The notes: a model not told the origin generated them from the letters alone. Counted from the stretch's first letter, positions 12,837-21,211 are shown. The stretch: 64,000 nt of DNA from Streptomyces sp. HUAS 15-9 (GCF_025642155.1 NZ_CP106798.1:6758001-6822000), one strand, 5' to 3'. A program made the numbers and translations.

Positions 12837-14093
12837 TTATGCGACTTCGGTACGGGTCGTGACGAGGCGCGAGGCCGAGACCACCTCGCCGCCGCTGAGC
12901 AGCAGCTCCACCGGAGCCGGCCGGCCCAGGAAGAGGAGCAGGCTGGCGGTGGGGCCGTAGGCGCCCATGTTCGGCACCGCGAGCACATCGCCCGGCTCCG
13001 GCGGCGGCATCCGCGCCGAGCGGGACAGCAGGTCGCCGGGTGTGCACAGCGGGCCCGCGAGGCTGACGGGCACCGGCTCGCCGGTGCGGTGGAAGGCCGG
13101 GTCCACGGAAAGCGGCAGCAGTCGGCCGAGGCCCGCCATGCCGCCGAGGGTGTTGATGCCGGCGTCGAGGATCGCGAAGGTGCGGCCCCGGCTCTCCTTG
13201 ACGTTGGTCACGGACGTCAGCAGTCGCCCGCTGTCGCCGACCAGGTGGCGGCCCGACTCGCAGGCGATCTCCACCCCGCCCTCGCGCCAGTGCGGCAGCC
13301 GGGTGTCCAGGGCCTTCTCCAGGGCGGCCTTCAGATTCGGGTACACGGGCCGGTCGCCCGGCACCGAGTACGGCGCCGCGAAGCCCCCGCCGATGTCCAG
13401 CATCCGCAGCGGCAGGCCGAGTTCGCTCTCCAGCGTCGCTGCCTGCTCGATCGTCGCCGTGAACTCGGCGATCAGGCTCTCCTCGTCCTTGGAGTTGGAC
13501 AGCGGGAAGAAGTGCGCCCCGGCCACCTCCGTGCCCGGCACGTCGAGCAGGGCGGGCAGCAGGCCCGGCAGGGTCTCCGCATCGATGCCGAACTGCGACG
13601 GGGTTCCGGTCATCCGGATGCTGGTCGTGGCCGCGGCCGCCGCGCTGTTGACGCGCAGCAGCACCTGGGCCACCACCCCCTGGCGCACCGCCTGGGCGCC
13701 GAGCCGGCGCAGATCGCCCGCCGACTCCACGGAGAACGTGCGCACCCCCTCGGTGAGCGCCACGGCCAGCTCACCGGCGGTCTTGCCCGGACCCGAGTAG
13801 AGGATCGACTCCGCGGGATGCCCGGCCTCCAGGGCCGAGGCCAGCTCACCGGTGGAGCACACCTCGGCCCGGCAGCCACCGGGGCCCTCGCGCAGCGCCC
13901 GCACCAGGCCCGGGTGCGGGTTGGCCTTGAGCGAGTAGAACAGCGTGACCCCGTCGGGCAGGGCGGCGCGCAGATCGGCGCGGGCGCGGGCCACCCGGTC
14001 GAGGTCGTACACGTAGAGCGGGGAGCCGTAGCGAGCGACCAAGTCCCGGGCCGACGCGGCCTGTTCATCGCCTGCGTTGGTGGACGTGGTCAC
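12837..14093 (-). CDS. PLP-dependent decarboxylase (fold type III, DAP/ornithine/arginine decarboxylase family)
   Basis: The 418-aa protein belongs to the alanine-racemase-fold decarboxylases. Visible signatures are the PLP lysine in [10 protein letters not shown] (Lys56), the glycine-rich DIGGGF stretch, ESGRHLVG (the usual EPGR has Ser for Pro), Cys350 in GPLCTPGD and GAYGPTAS near the C-terminus. The GTG at 14,093 overlaps the ligase TGA (GTGA), implying translational coupling; a longer frame upstream would overlap the ligase. Family knowledge: members that sit beside an AMP-ligase act on carrier-bound or free amino acids, for example VinO in vicenistatin starter biosynthesis and the exosortase-associated decarboxylase/ligase pairs. 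Inference: here it decarboxylates an amino acid activated by a neighbouring enzyme to make an amino or beta-amino acyl starter. The substrate cannot be read from sequence. Confidence 0.85.
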   Translation of the reverse strand: MTTSTNAGDEQAASARDLVARYGSPLYVYDLDRVARARADLRAALPDGVTLFYSLKANPHPGLVRALREGPGGCRAEVCSTGELASALEAGHPAESILYSGPGKTAGELAVALTEGVRTFSVESAGDLRRLGAQAVRQGVVAQVLLRVNSAAAAATTSIRMTGTPSQFGIDAETLPGLLPALLDVPGTEVAGAHFFPLSNSKDEESLIAEFTATIEQAATLESELGLPLRMLDIGGGFAAPYSVPGDRPVYPNLKAALEKALDTRLPHWREGGVEIACESGRHLVGDSGRLLTSVTNVKESRGRTFAILDAGINTLGGMAGLGRLLPLSVDPAFHRTGEPVPVSLAGPLCTPGDLLSRSARMPPPEPGDVLAVPNMGAYGPTASLLLFLGRPAPVELLLSGGEVVSASRLVTTRTEVA

Positions 14094-15598
14094 TTGGCGG
14101 CCTCGGCGTCGAGCATCGCCGCCAGCTGCTGCTTGGCGTTCTTGCCGTTCGAGGTCAGCGGGAAGGCGTCGAGCACCTTGCACAGCGCGGGCACCTTCAC
14201 GGCCTCCAGCCGCGTCGCCAGCTCGCGCAGCACCGCCTGCGGGGTCAGCTCGTCCGACTCCACGAAGATCATCAGGTCGCGGTCGGCGGTCGGCTTGAGG
14301 GCGGCCGCGTTGCGCACTCCCGGGATGTCCATCGCGGCGCCCTCGATCTCGATCGTGGACACCCGCATGCCCTTGCGCTTGAACATGTCGTCACGGCGGC
14401 CCTCGAAGTAGAGGTAGCCGTCGGCGTCGACGCGGCCGTAGTCGCCGGTGAACAGGCGGGTCTCGCCGGTCCCCGGGTCGGGCCGGTAGGTGCGCGCGGT
14501 GATCTCCGGCAGGTTCCAGTAGCCGGCCATGACATGCGGACCGGTCACCGTGATCTCGCCGCTCTCCTCGGCCGGCACCTCGTTGCCGTCCGGGTCGAGG
14601 ATCGCCACCCGGGTCCCCGGGATCGGCAGACCGCAGGAGCCGGGACGCTCGCGGTCCTGGTCCGGCGGCATGATCGTGATGCGCTTGCACTCCGAGATGC
14701 CATACATCCGCACCACCCGGGCACCCGGGAAGCACTTCCACAGGCCGTCGATGATCCGCTGCTCCAGCGCCGCACCGGTGCTGGTGAACATGCGCAGCCG
14801 GGTCGGGCGCGGGTCGCGCTGCGCCAGCCGGATCAGCGGACCGCCCAGCGACGGCACCAGCGGCAGCACCGTGGCGCCGCTCTCCCGGATCAGGATGTGC
14901 AGCTTGGAGTCCGCCTCGGAGTCGGCGAGGACCAGGGTCGCGCCGGACACCGCGCACAGCAGCATCTGGAAGAGGCCGTAGTCGAAGGAGAGCGGGACGC
15001 GGACGAAGACGGTGTCGTCGGCGCGGTAGCCGAGCACCTCGTTGATGGACCGTGCCGCGAACAGCATCTGCGCGTGCGGGCAGATGATGCCCTTGGGGGT
15101 GGCGGTGGAGCCCGAGGTGTAGATGAGCACGGCCGGGGCGTCGGATGCCTGGCCGGCCTCGGCTCCATCGCCGTCGGCCGCCAACTCGGCCCACAGGCCG
15201 CCCACTTCGTACACCGGTCGCTCGGTCAGGCCCGACACCCACTCGCCGGCGCCGTCCGTGACCACCACGAGCCGCGGCTCGCAGTCGGCGATCACCGCGC
15301 GCAGATGGAACTCCTTCATCTCGGCGCTGATCGGCACCAGCGCGGCACCGACCCGGGATGCCGCGTGCAGCAGCGCCGTCGTCTCGCGCACGTTCGGCAG
15401 GCGTACGACGATCCGGTCGCCCGGCGTCACACCGGCCCGGCGCAGCCAGTCGGCGGCCGCCCGGGTCTGCGCCGCGAGCTGCTCCCAGGTCCAGGAGTCC
15501 CGGGCGTCGCGCACGGCGACGTCCTGCGGACGTGCGGCGGCCTGTGCGTCGACGAGGTGGTGCAGCAGCCTCGCGTCCTCGGTCAGGTTCTCGTCCAC
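14090..15598 (-). CDS. AMP-forming acyl/aminoacyl ligase (ANL superfamily), paired with the decarboxylase
   Basis: The 502-aa protein is a stand-alone ANL adenylating enzyme. It has the P-loop YTSGSTATPKG, a YGISECKR motif corresponding to YGxTE, the TGDYGRVDADGYLYFEGR hinge region and a C-terminal catalytic-lysine motif SNGKNAKQQ. It carries no carrier domain. The GTG start at 15,598 has AAGGAG 8 nt upstream. Its 3' end overlaps the decarboxylase start by 4 nt. The YGISECKR region and the linked PLP decarboxylase recall the AMP-ligase/decarboxylase pairs known from exosortase loci (TIGR03098/TIGR03099) and other PKS clusters; in macrolactam pathways the analogous ligase VinM acts on carrier-bound starters. 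Inference: it loads a carboxylic acid or amino acid onto an ACP. Substrate unknown. Confidence 0.82.
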   Translation of the reverse strand: MDENLTEDARLLHHLVDAQAAARPQDVAVRDARDSWTWEQLAAQTRAAADWLRRAGVTPGDRIVVRLPNVRETTALLHAASRVGAALVPISAEMKEFHLRAVIADCEPRLVVVTDGAGEWVSGLTERPVYEVGGLWAELAADGDGAEAGQASDAPAVLIYTSGSTATPKGIICPHAQMLFAARSINEVLGYRADDTVFVRVPLSFDYGLFQMLLCAVSGATLVLADSEADSKLHILIRESGATVLPLVPSLGGPLIRLAQRDPRPTRLRMFTSTGAALEQRIIDGLWKCFPGARVVRMYGISECKRITIMPPDQDRERPGSCGLPIPGTRVAILDPDGNEVPAEESGEITVTGPHVMAGYWNLPEITARTYRPDPGTGETRLFTGDYGRVDADGYLYFEGRRDDMFKRKGMRVSTIEIEGAAMDIPGVRNAAALKPTADRDLMIFVESDELTPQAVLRELATRLEAVKVPALCKVLDAFPLTSNGKNAKQQLAAMLDAEAAK

Positions 15599-15611
15599 GG
15601 GGTCTCTCCTT

Positions 15612-15685
15612 AGTGGTCCGTGGCAGGATCGGCGTCAGTTGGCCGTGGCAGGATCGCCGTCAGTGGTCCGAGGCAGATCGGCGTC
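15612..15685. repeat. Three tandem copies of a 25-bp repeat
   Basis: Three head-to-tail units lie at 15,612-15,636, 15,637-15,661 and 15,662-15,685 (25, 25 and 24 bp). Each begins AGTKGBCCGWGGCA and ends GATCGSCGTC. They span the 3' end and stop codon of the adenylation gene and most of the 36-bp gap to the next gene, so the last residues of that enzyme (PDADLPRTTDGDPATAN) are encoded by repeat units. Slippage would change the C-terminal tail and the gap length. Confidence 0.9.
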
Positions 15686-17266
15686 GGGTCGGCCCGGGGT
15701 GCTGCGGCCGCGGTCCAGGAGCGTCCGCGCGCGGGACCTGAGGGCGGAGCGGTCGATCTTGCGGTTGGCGTTCATCGGGAACTCGTCCAGGTGCGTCAGC
15801 AGCCGCGGCACCATCGCCTTGGGCAGGTCCGCGTTCAACTCCTTGGCGAGCAGGGCGCTCTGGGACGCGCGGCCGGTGTAGAAGGCGACCAGCTCATGGC
15901 TGCCGTCCGCGGGCACGGCGACCGTGACGGCGTCCTCCACCCCGTCCAGGGCGCGCACGGCGTGGCTGACCTCGGACAGCTCCACCCGCCAGCCCCGCAC
16001 CTGCACCTGGTCGTCCGCCCGGCCCAGATAGGCGATCTCGCCGTCCGGCCAGCGGCGTACCCGGTCACCCGTGCGGTACCAGCGGCGCCCGTCGTGCTCG
16101 AGGAAGCGGCCCTCGTTCTCGGCGGGGTCGAGATAGCCGTCGAACATCTGCGGCCCGGTGACGCACAGTTCGCCCTCGTCGCCGCCGGTGGAGCCGTCGG
16201 GTCCGAGCAGCACATGGTCGAGCGTGCCGTACACGGGCCCGATGGGGACGACACCGTTGACGTACCGCTCGTCGGGGGTGGCGGCCGTGAGGCGGTGGGC
16301 GGTCACGGTGATGGTCAGCTCCGTCGGGCCGTACAGGTTCTCCACCGTGCTGTGCGGTGCCGCGGCCTGCCACGCCTCCGCGTCGTGCCGGTGCAGCGGC
16401 TCGCCCGCGAACAGCGACCAGCGCAGCCCGTCCAGGGCGCCCGCCGCCAGCGCCCCCGAGCGGCCGGCGAGGGCGATGGCCCCCGGCGTCGAGAACCACA
16501 CCGTCACGCGCTCCTCGGCGAGGAACTCCGGTAGCGCCCGGTACGCCCGCATCGGCAGCGGTACGACGCGGGCGCCCGCGCCCCACGCGCAGAACAGGTC
16601 GAACATCGCGCAGTCGAAGGTCAGGTCGAAGGTCTGGGTGAAGACGTCACCGGGCCCGAAGTCGTAACGGCCGCGCAGCGTACGGAAGTAGCTGTCGACG
16701 GCGCGGTGCGTGGTCGGCACCCCCTTGGGGCGGCCCGTCGAGCCGGACGTGAACAGGATGTAGGCGGTGTCCTCCGGGTCCACCGCGCGCGGCGCGTCCA
16801 GCGGGGTGCCGGGAAGCGGTCCTTGGCCCGCCGAGACGAGGGGCACGCCGGGCATGCCGATCCGCTCGTACGCCGCCACACCCCGGGCGTCGGCGATCAC
16901 GGCGTCGGCCTCGGCGGCCTCCAGCACGGCACGGTTACGGACGGAGGGGAAGTCCGGGTGCAGCGGTACGGCCCGTGCCCCCAGGTAGAGCGCGGCCAGC
17001 AGCCCGGTGTACGCCTCTCCGCTCTTGCTGCCGAGCACCGCCACGGTCCGCGGCACGCCCCGGCACACCTCGACCAGCGCCCCGGCGAGCGCGAGCGCCT
17101 CCCGGTGCGCCTCGGCATAGGTGGTGCCGTGCCCGTCGACCCGGAAGCACTCCCGGTCGCCCGACACGGAGAGCCCGCGCAGGAACAGCCCGTGCAGACT
17201 GCCCGCGTACGCGCCCTCGCCGGACGTCAGCCGCTCCTCGCGGCCGGAGAAGACCCGGGTCGCCAT
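15635..17266 (-). CDS. Stand-alone amino-acid adenylation enzyme (NRPS A-domain type)
   Basis: The 543-aa protein is a complete single A domain: A3 LFTSGSTGRPKG, an A4 region TFDCAMFDLF retaining the Asp that contacts a substrate amino group, A5 NLYGPTE, A7 YRTGDRVRRW, A8 GRADDQVQVRGWRVE and A10 NANRKIDR with the catalytic lysine. No condensation or carrier domain is attached. Start taken as ATG 17,266, 1 nt after the acyltransferase stop; a GTG at 17,275 is also in frame. Known analogues are VinN-type enzymes that adenylate beta-amino acids and pass them to a free ACP. Inference: it supplies either the PKS starter or the amino acid for the truncated NRPS at 50-2170. The tail is made of the 25-bp repeats described separately. 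Confidence 0.88.
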   Translation of the reverse strand: MATRVFSGREERLTSGEGAYAGSLHGLFLRGLSVSGDRECFRVDGHGTTYAEAHREALALAGALVEVCRGVPRTVAVLGSKSGEAYTGLLAALYLGARAVPLHPDFPSVRNRAVLEAAEADAVIADARGVAAYERIGMPGVPLVSAGQGPLPGTPLDAPRAVDPEDTAYILFTSGSTGRPKGVPTTHRAVDSYFRTLRGRYDFGPGDVFTQTFDLTFDCAMFDLFCAWGAGARVVPLPMRAYRALPEFLAEERVTVWFSTPGAIALAGRSGALAAGALDGLRWSLFAGEPLHRHDAEAWQAAAPHSTVENLYGPTELTITVTAHRLTAATPDERYVNGVVPIGPVYGTLDHVLLGPDGSTGGDEGELCVTGPQMFDGYLDPAENEGRFLEHDGRRWYRTGDRVRRWPDGEIAYLGRADDQVQVRGWRVELSEVSHAVRALDGVEDAVTVAVPADGSHELVAFYTGRASQSALLAKELNADLPKAMVPRLLTHLDEFPMNANRKIDRSALRSRARTLLDRGRSTPGRPDADLPRTTDGDPATAN

Positions 17267-17267
17267 G

Positions 17268-18224
17268 TCACACACCCGCCGCAGCCGTAGCCGTAGCCGT
17301 CGCGGGCCGGGTGGACGGCGCGCGCGGCGTCCGCTCCGGGGAGACCGGGACCACCTCGAAGCGGGAGGTCGCCGACTCGACGCGGCCGAACAGGGCGTCC
17401 GGGCCGGCGATCACCAGCCGCTCGATGCCGCGGGCGCGCAGCGCGTCCAGGGTCGCGGGCCAGTCGACGGGGCGTACGAAGTGGTCCAGGAGCATCTGCC
17501 GCAGCCCGGCGGCGGTGGTCAGTTCGGTGCCGTCCTGGTCGGCGATCAGCGGCAGCAGCGGGTCGCGCAGCGGCAGGGCGTCGATGACCTCGCGGGCCGC
17601 TAGCTCGCGCAGTCCCGTGAACAGCGAGGAGTGCATGGGAGGACGCATCACGTAGAGCGGGAGCGCCCCGATCGACCGCAACTCCCCTTGGAAGGCCCCC
17701 AGTTCGTCCTCCCGCACGGACACCATTTGGAACCCCTCGTCGAGGCGGCAGGCCACCTCGTGCCAGGCCCCGCGGGCGTCCATCCCGGCGAACAGCTCAC
17801 GCAGGGGCGCGGCCGGGGCCCGTACGAACGACTGCGTGACCACGTCCCGGTGCTCGCGCGCGAAGTACTGCGCGGTGCAGCGCGCCAGAGCGGCCGTCAT
17901 CCGCACCGCGTCCGCGAAGTCGAGCGCCCCGCTGAAGCCGATGGCGGGCTTCTCGCCGAAACTGGGTCCGGTGCACACCGCCGGCTCGATGCCGAGGTCT
18001 TCGCGGGCCCGTTCGGCGAGCGCCGTGCACACCACCATGAAGGCGACCTGGGCCGCCGGGGCGTACTCGTCCTCGCTCTCCCGGAACGCCTCGAAAAGGG
18101 AATGGCCGAGGACGTCGTCCGCGACCGGAAGCAGCTTCTTGGCATGGGAATCGAGAAGCAGGAAGCGCCCGAGTTCCCGGAAGCGTGTCGGCCCCATTCC
18201 CGGGAATACCATCGCCGTTGTCAT
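17268..18224 (-). CDS. Discrete acyltransferase (FabD/VinK-like)
   Basis: The 318-aa protein is an alpha/beta-hydrolase-like acyltransferase. It opens MTTAMVFPGMGPTRF, a variant of the FPGQG motif, and carries GPSFGE (GxSxG) with the nucleophilic serine. The HAFH/YASH substrate motif of modular ATs is not recognisable, which suggests a substrate other than free malonyl- or methylmalonyl-CoA. In vicenistatin biosynthesis the discrete AT VinK moves an aminoacyl group from a free ACP to the loading ACP of the PKS; the gene context here matches that role (inference). No free-standing ACP gene like vinL is visible in the window. It is the first gene of the minus-strand operon. Start ATG 18,224; the ribosome-binding site is weak. 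Confidence 0.78.
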   Translation of the reverse strand: MTTAMVFPGMGPTRFRELGRFLLLDSHAKKLLPVADDVLGHSLFEAFRESEDEYAPAAQVAFMVVCTALAERAREDLGIEPAVCTGPSFGEKPAIGFSGALDFADAVRMTAALARCTAQYFAREHRDVVTQSFVRAPAAPLRELFAGMDARGAWHEVACRLDEGFQMVSVREDELGAFQGELRSIGALPLYVMRPPMHSSLFTGLRELAAREVIDALPLRDPLLPLIADQDGTELTTAAGLRQMLLDHFVRPVDWPATLDALRARGIERLVIAGPDALFGRVESATSRFEVVPVSPERTPRAPSTRPATATATAAAGV

Positions 18225-18430
18225 CGCAGCACCCGTCTTGTCGCGAACTGGCCTCGTCCGGACAGTTCTAGATGCCGGGCAAGGCCCCACCAACCCCTAT
18301 TCGACCCCGTCCGCCACCCTTAGTAGGGGGGCGGCCGCCGACCATAGGGGGTGTGCGCTGTGGCCCCTTGCCGGACCACCCGGTTTGAATTGACGGTCCG
18401 AATACCCCGAGCCACATGGATGGGTGACCC
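18225..18430. promoter_or_regulatory. Divergent promoter region with three CCCCTA/TAGGGG elements
   Basis: This 206-bp gap separates the minus-strand biosynthetic operon from the plus-strand carboxylase genes and must hold both promoters. Three related elements occur: ACCCCTATTC (18,292-18,301), CACCCTTAGTAGGGGG (18,315-18,330, itself nearly palindromic) and CCATAGGGGGTG (18,342-18,353). The first and third are inverted relative to each other. Spacing and repetition suggest a binding site for a pathway regulator encoded outside the window; the regulator is unknown. Confidence 0.55.
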
Positions 18431-20038
18431 ATGACCGTGACCGAGGACACCACCTCACTCGCCCCCATGACCCAGCCCCCGCCGCGCCCCGACCCGCGCT
18501 CCCGGGTGGCCCTGCTCGAGCTGGTCAAGCAGACGGTGCGTGAGGGCCCCGGTCCGCGTGCCACCGAGCAGCAGTGGGCCAAGGGCAAGCTGACCGTCCA
18601 CGAGCGCCTCGAACTGCTCTTCGACAAGGGGAGCTTCCAGGAGATCGAGCCGCTGCGCCGGCACCGGGCCACCGGCTTCGGGCTGGAGAACAAGCGGCCC
18701 TACACGGACGGCGTGGTCACCGGCTGGGGCACGGTGGAGGGCCGCACGGTCTTCGTCTACGCCCATGACTTCCGCATCTTCGGCGGCTCGCTCGGCGAGG
18801 CGCACGCCTCGAAGATCCACAAGGTGATGGACCGGGCGCTGGCCGCGGGCGCGCCCCTGGTGGCGCTGAGCGACGGCGCCGGCGCCCGCATCCAGGAGGG
18901 TGTCACCGCGCTCGCCGGGTACGGCGGCATCTTCCGCCGCAACGTCGCCGCGTCCGGGGTCATCCCGCAGATCAGCGTGATGCTCGGCCCGTGCGCCGGC
19001 GGCGCCGCGTACTCGCCTGCCCTCACCGACTATGTGTTCATGGTCCGCGGCACCTCGCAGATGTACATCACCGGCCCCGACGTGGTGCAGGCCGTCACCG
19101 GCGAGCGGATCAGCCACGACGGGCTCGGCGGTGCCGATGTGCACGCCACCGTCTCCGGCGCCGCGCACTTCGCGTACGAGGACGAGGCGGAGTGCCTGGC
19201 CGAGGTGCGCTATCTGCTGTCGATGCTGCCGCAGAACAACCGTGAACTGCCGCCCGCCGTACGGCCGGACGACTCCCCGACCCGCCGGGGCGAGGCCCTG
19301 CTCGACCTGGTGCCGGGCGACCCCGGACGCTCGTACGACATGCGTCCCGTCATCGGGGAGATCGTCGACGACGGCGAGATCTTCGAGGTGCACGCGGGCT
19401 GGGCCACCAACATCATCTGCGCCCTGGCCCGGCTCGACGGCCATGTCGTCGGTATCGTGGCCAACCAGCCGGCCTCCTTCGCGGGCGTCCTGGACATCCA
19501 TGCCAGTGAAAAGGCGGCGAGGTTCGTCCAGTCCTGCGACGCCTTCAGCATCCCGCTGGTCACCCTCGTCGACGTCCCGGGCTTCCTGCCGGGCCGCGAG
19601 CAGGAGCACGGCGGCGTCATCCGCCACGGCGCCAAACTCCTCTACTCCTACTGCAACGCGACCGTCCCCCGGATATCGGTGATCCTGCGCAAGGCGTACG
19701 GCGGCGCGTACATCGTCATGGACAGCCAGTCCATCGGCGCCGACCTGACCTTCGCCTGGCCCACCAACGAGATCGCGGTGATGGGCGCGGAGGGCGCCGC
19801 GAACGTCGTCTTCCGCCGCGAGATCGCCGCCGCGCCGGACCCGGAGGCGGCACGCGCGCAGCGCATCCAGCAGTACCAGGAGGAACTGATGCACCCCTAC
19901 TACGCCGCCGAACGCGGCCTGGTGGACGACGTCATCGACCCCGCGGACACCCGGGCCGTCCTCATCCGCTCCCTGGCGATGCTCCGTGCCAAGCACGCCA
20001 CGATGCCGTCCCGCAAACACGGGAACCAGCCGGTATGA
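18431..20038 (+). CDS. Acyl-CoA carboxylase carboxyltransferase (beta) subunit
   Basis: This 535-aa carboxyltransferase transfers CO2 from biotin to acetyl- or propionyl-CoA, giving malonyl- or methylmalonyl-CoA for polyketide extension. It needs a biotinylated alpha subunit, which is not in the window. Signatures include LSDGAGARIQEG, GPCAGGAAYSPAL and the oxyanion-hole glycines of the crotonase fold, and length is typical of actinobacterial AccB/PccB. In S. coelicolor, Asp422 (PccB) versus Ile420 (AccB) governs acyl selectivity; the matching motif here reads AYIVMDS with Ile428, so acetyl-CoA may be accepted as well as propionyl-CoA (inference, unaligned). The stop overlaps the epsilon-subunit start (ATGA). 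Its divergence from the PKS operon suggests dedicated extender supply. Confidence 0.93.
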   Translation: MTVTEDTTSLAPMTQPPPRPDPRSRVALLELVKQTVREGPGPRATEQQWAKGKLTVHERLELLFDKGSFQEIEPLRRHRATGFGLENKRPYTDGVVTGWGTVEGRTVFVYAHDFRIFGGSLGEAHASKIHKVMDRALAAGAPLVALSDGAGARIQEGVTALAGYGGIFRRNVAASGVIPQISVMLGPCAGGAAYSPALTDYVFMVRGTSQMYITGPDVVQAVTGERISHDGLGGADVHATVSGAAHFAYEDEAECLAEVRYLLSMLPQNNRELPPAVRPDDSPTRRGEALLDLVPGDPGRSYDMRPVIGEIVDDGEIFEVHAGWATNIICALARLDGHVVGIVANQPASFAGVLDIHASEKAARFVQSCDAFSIPLVTLVDVPGFLPGREQEHGGVIRHGAKLLYSYCNATVPRISVILRKAYGGAYIVMDSQSIGADLTFAWPTNEIAVMGAEGAANVVFRREIAAAPDPEAARAQRIQQYQEELMHPYYAAERGLVDDVIDPADTRAVLIRSLAMLRAKHATMPSRKHGNQPV

Positions 20039-20223
20039 GCACCGCCGAGGACCACACCGTCCGAGTCGTGCGCGGCGACCCCGACCCGGAACAACTGGCA
20101 GCCGTCACACTGGTCCTACTGGCCCTCCTGCGAGGCGCAGAGCCGGCCACCTCCCCGCGCCCCCCGACGGCAGGCTGGGTCCGGGGCACCCACCGCCTAC
20201 CGGGCGCCTGGTCGGAGCCCTAG
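20035..20223 (+). CDS. Acyl-CoA carboxylase epsilon subunit
   Basis: The 62-aa protein carries the signature of the small actinobacterial carboxylase subunit that stabilises the alpha-beta complex: HTVRVVRGDPDPEQLAAV near the N-terminus (compare VRVxRGxPxxEElAAl). The rest is a low-complexity Pro/Arg/Gly tail ending in Trp. Its ATG lies within the beta-subunit stop (ATGA), the usual coupled arrangement. Together they indicate a complete beta-epsilon pair. Confidence 0.85.
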   Translation: MSTAEDHTVRVVRGDPDPEQLAAVTLVLLALLRGAEPATSPRPPTAGWVRGTHRLPGAWSEP

Positions 20224-20240
20224 CCACGCCCCACCCCGAG

Positions 20241-20273
20241 GCGCCGCTGCCGACCCGCTGGGGGCAGCGGCGC
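20241..20273. terminator. Hairpin after the carboxylase genes
   Basis: A perfect 11-bp inverted repeat, GCGCCGCTGCC (20,241-20,251) and GGCAGCGGCGC (20,263-20,273), with an 11-nt loop begins 18 nt after the epsilon-subunit stop. There is no long T-run, as is common for Streptomyces terminators. Just beyond, CGGCCGACCGAGTCG occurs twice (20,293-20,307 and 20,321-20,335). Confidence 0.65.
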
Positions 20274-20406
20274 TTCCCCGTACCTCGCCTCCCGGCCGAC
20301 CGAGTCGACTGCTCGCTTCTCGGCCGACCGAGTCGGGCGGTGGGCGGGCAAAGGCCGGGGGGCGGAGCCCCCTTGGTACCTGGGCCGAAGTACCGGGCAC
20401 GCCAAA

Positions 20407-20445
20407 GAGCGCCGCTGCCCGGGAAATCCCAGGCCAACGGCGCTC
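20407..20445 (-). terminator. Hairpin terminator of the membrane-protein gene
   Basis: GAGCGCCG (20,407-20,414) pairs with CGGCGCTC (20,438-20,445), and an inner GGGAAATCCC stem extends it. On the minus strand, the direction of the gene ending at 20,466, the hairpin is followed by TTT, consistent with termination. Confidence 0.55.
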
Positions 20446-20465
20446 AATGACCCCGCAAGACCACG

Positions 20466-21035
20466 TCAGTGAACCGCGGCCTGCCGAGCCTTCTGCGCGG
20501 CGATGGCCGGATAGCGCATGGTGAACAGAACGGGGACGACGAACGTGACGACCTTGATGACGATCGCGGCGGTCGTGGCGTGCGGATCGGCCTTGATCAG
20601 CACAGCCAGCGCACCGGCAGCGAAGAGGAAGGACACCCCCCACACCGTGGTGATCGTCGCGTTGGTGCGGAAGAACGCCTTCGTCTTCCACACATGCTCC
20701 GGCGCGATCTTGCGCGCCAGCCCCAGCGTGAACGGCCGCCCGATGAGCAGCGAACCGAACGCCGTGGCCGCGAGCCAGGCGTCGACCAGGGCAGGGCCGT
20801 AGGGGATGAGTCCGGAATCGGGCTGCTTGTACGAGAGCCAGGTGATGCCCGCGAAGAACACGAGGGCACTCACTTCGATCACCATCTCGTCCAAGTGCTT
20901 GCCCGACCGCCGTCCCTGGAAGATCACGAACGCGGCGATCCCCAGTCCCCACTCCGCGCCGCTGCGCCACTCGTCGCTCGTCGCGATCGCGGCGTAGGCG
21001 ATCCAAGGTAGGAAGCTGATGAGGTAGCGGGTCAT
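20466..21035 (-). CDS. Conserved polytopic membrane protein, function unknown
   Basis: The 189-aa protein begins MTRYLISFLPWIAYAA and shows about five to six hydrophobic segments (including AAFVIFQG, ALVFFAGITWLSY, AAGALAVLI and VVTFVVPVLFTMRY). Between them is a conserved-looking cytoplasmic stretch, LIGRPFTLGLARKIAPE. The layout resembles small VC0807-like integral membrane proteins, but I do not assign a function. Start at 21,035 is supported by AAGGAG 7 nt upstream. It is convergent with the carboxylase pair and divergent from metK. Confidence 0.75.
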   Translation of the reverse strand: MTRYLISFLPWIAYAAIATSDEWRSGAEWGLGIAAFVIFQGRRSGKHLDEMVIEVSALVFFAGITWLSYKQPDSGLIPYGPALVDAWLAATAFGSLLIGRPFTLGLARKIAPEHVWKTKAFFRTNATITTVWGVSFLFAAGALAVLIKADPHATTAAIVIKVVTFVVPVLFTMRYPAIAAQKARQAAVH

Positions 21036-21211
21036 GGAAAGCTCCTTTCTACCCGCCATTGAGTCAGCCGCCCCTTGCGGGCCGCTAAAGCGGAAAACAG
21101 CACCGCGGAACGGAACACTTTAGTCGTCCCCAACCATGACGACGCACGCTCTTTCGACAACAATTCCCGTACCTGGGCCGGTTCCGGCTCGAGGAACTGC
21201 TGGAGGAAAGC
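21036..21211. promoter_or_regulatory. Divergent intergenic region upstream of metK
   Basis: These 176 bp lie between the membrane-protein start and metK and must contain the promoter of the methyl-cycle operon. Only weak hairpins are visible (CCGC-TAAA-GCGG; GTTCC-7-GGAAC at 21,181-21,197, the latter near the ribosome-binding site GGAGG at 21,202). I could not recognise a SAM or SAH riboswitch. Confidence 0.4.

Noticed and set aside
12837..18224. Free-standing ACP (VinL-like) in the starter set
   Set aside because: No small ORF with a GxDS motif was found between these genes; if present it lies outside the window.
21060..21211. SAM or SAH riboswitch upstream of metK
   Set aside because: Expected from gene content, but only short weak stems are present and no known riboswitch core could be recognised.
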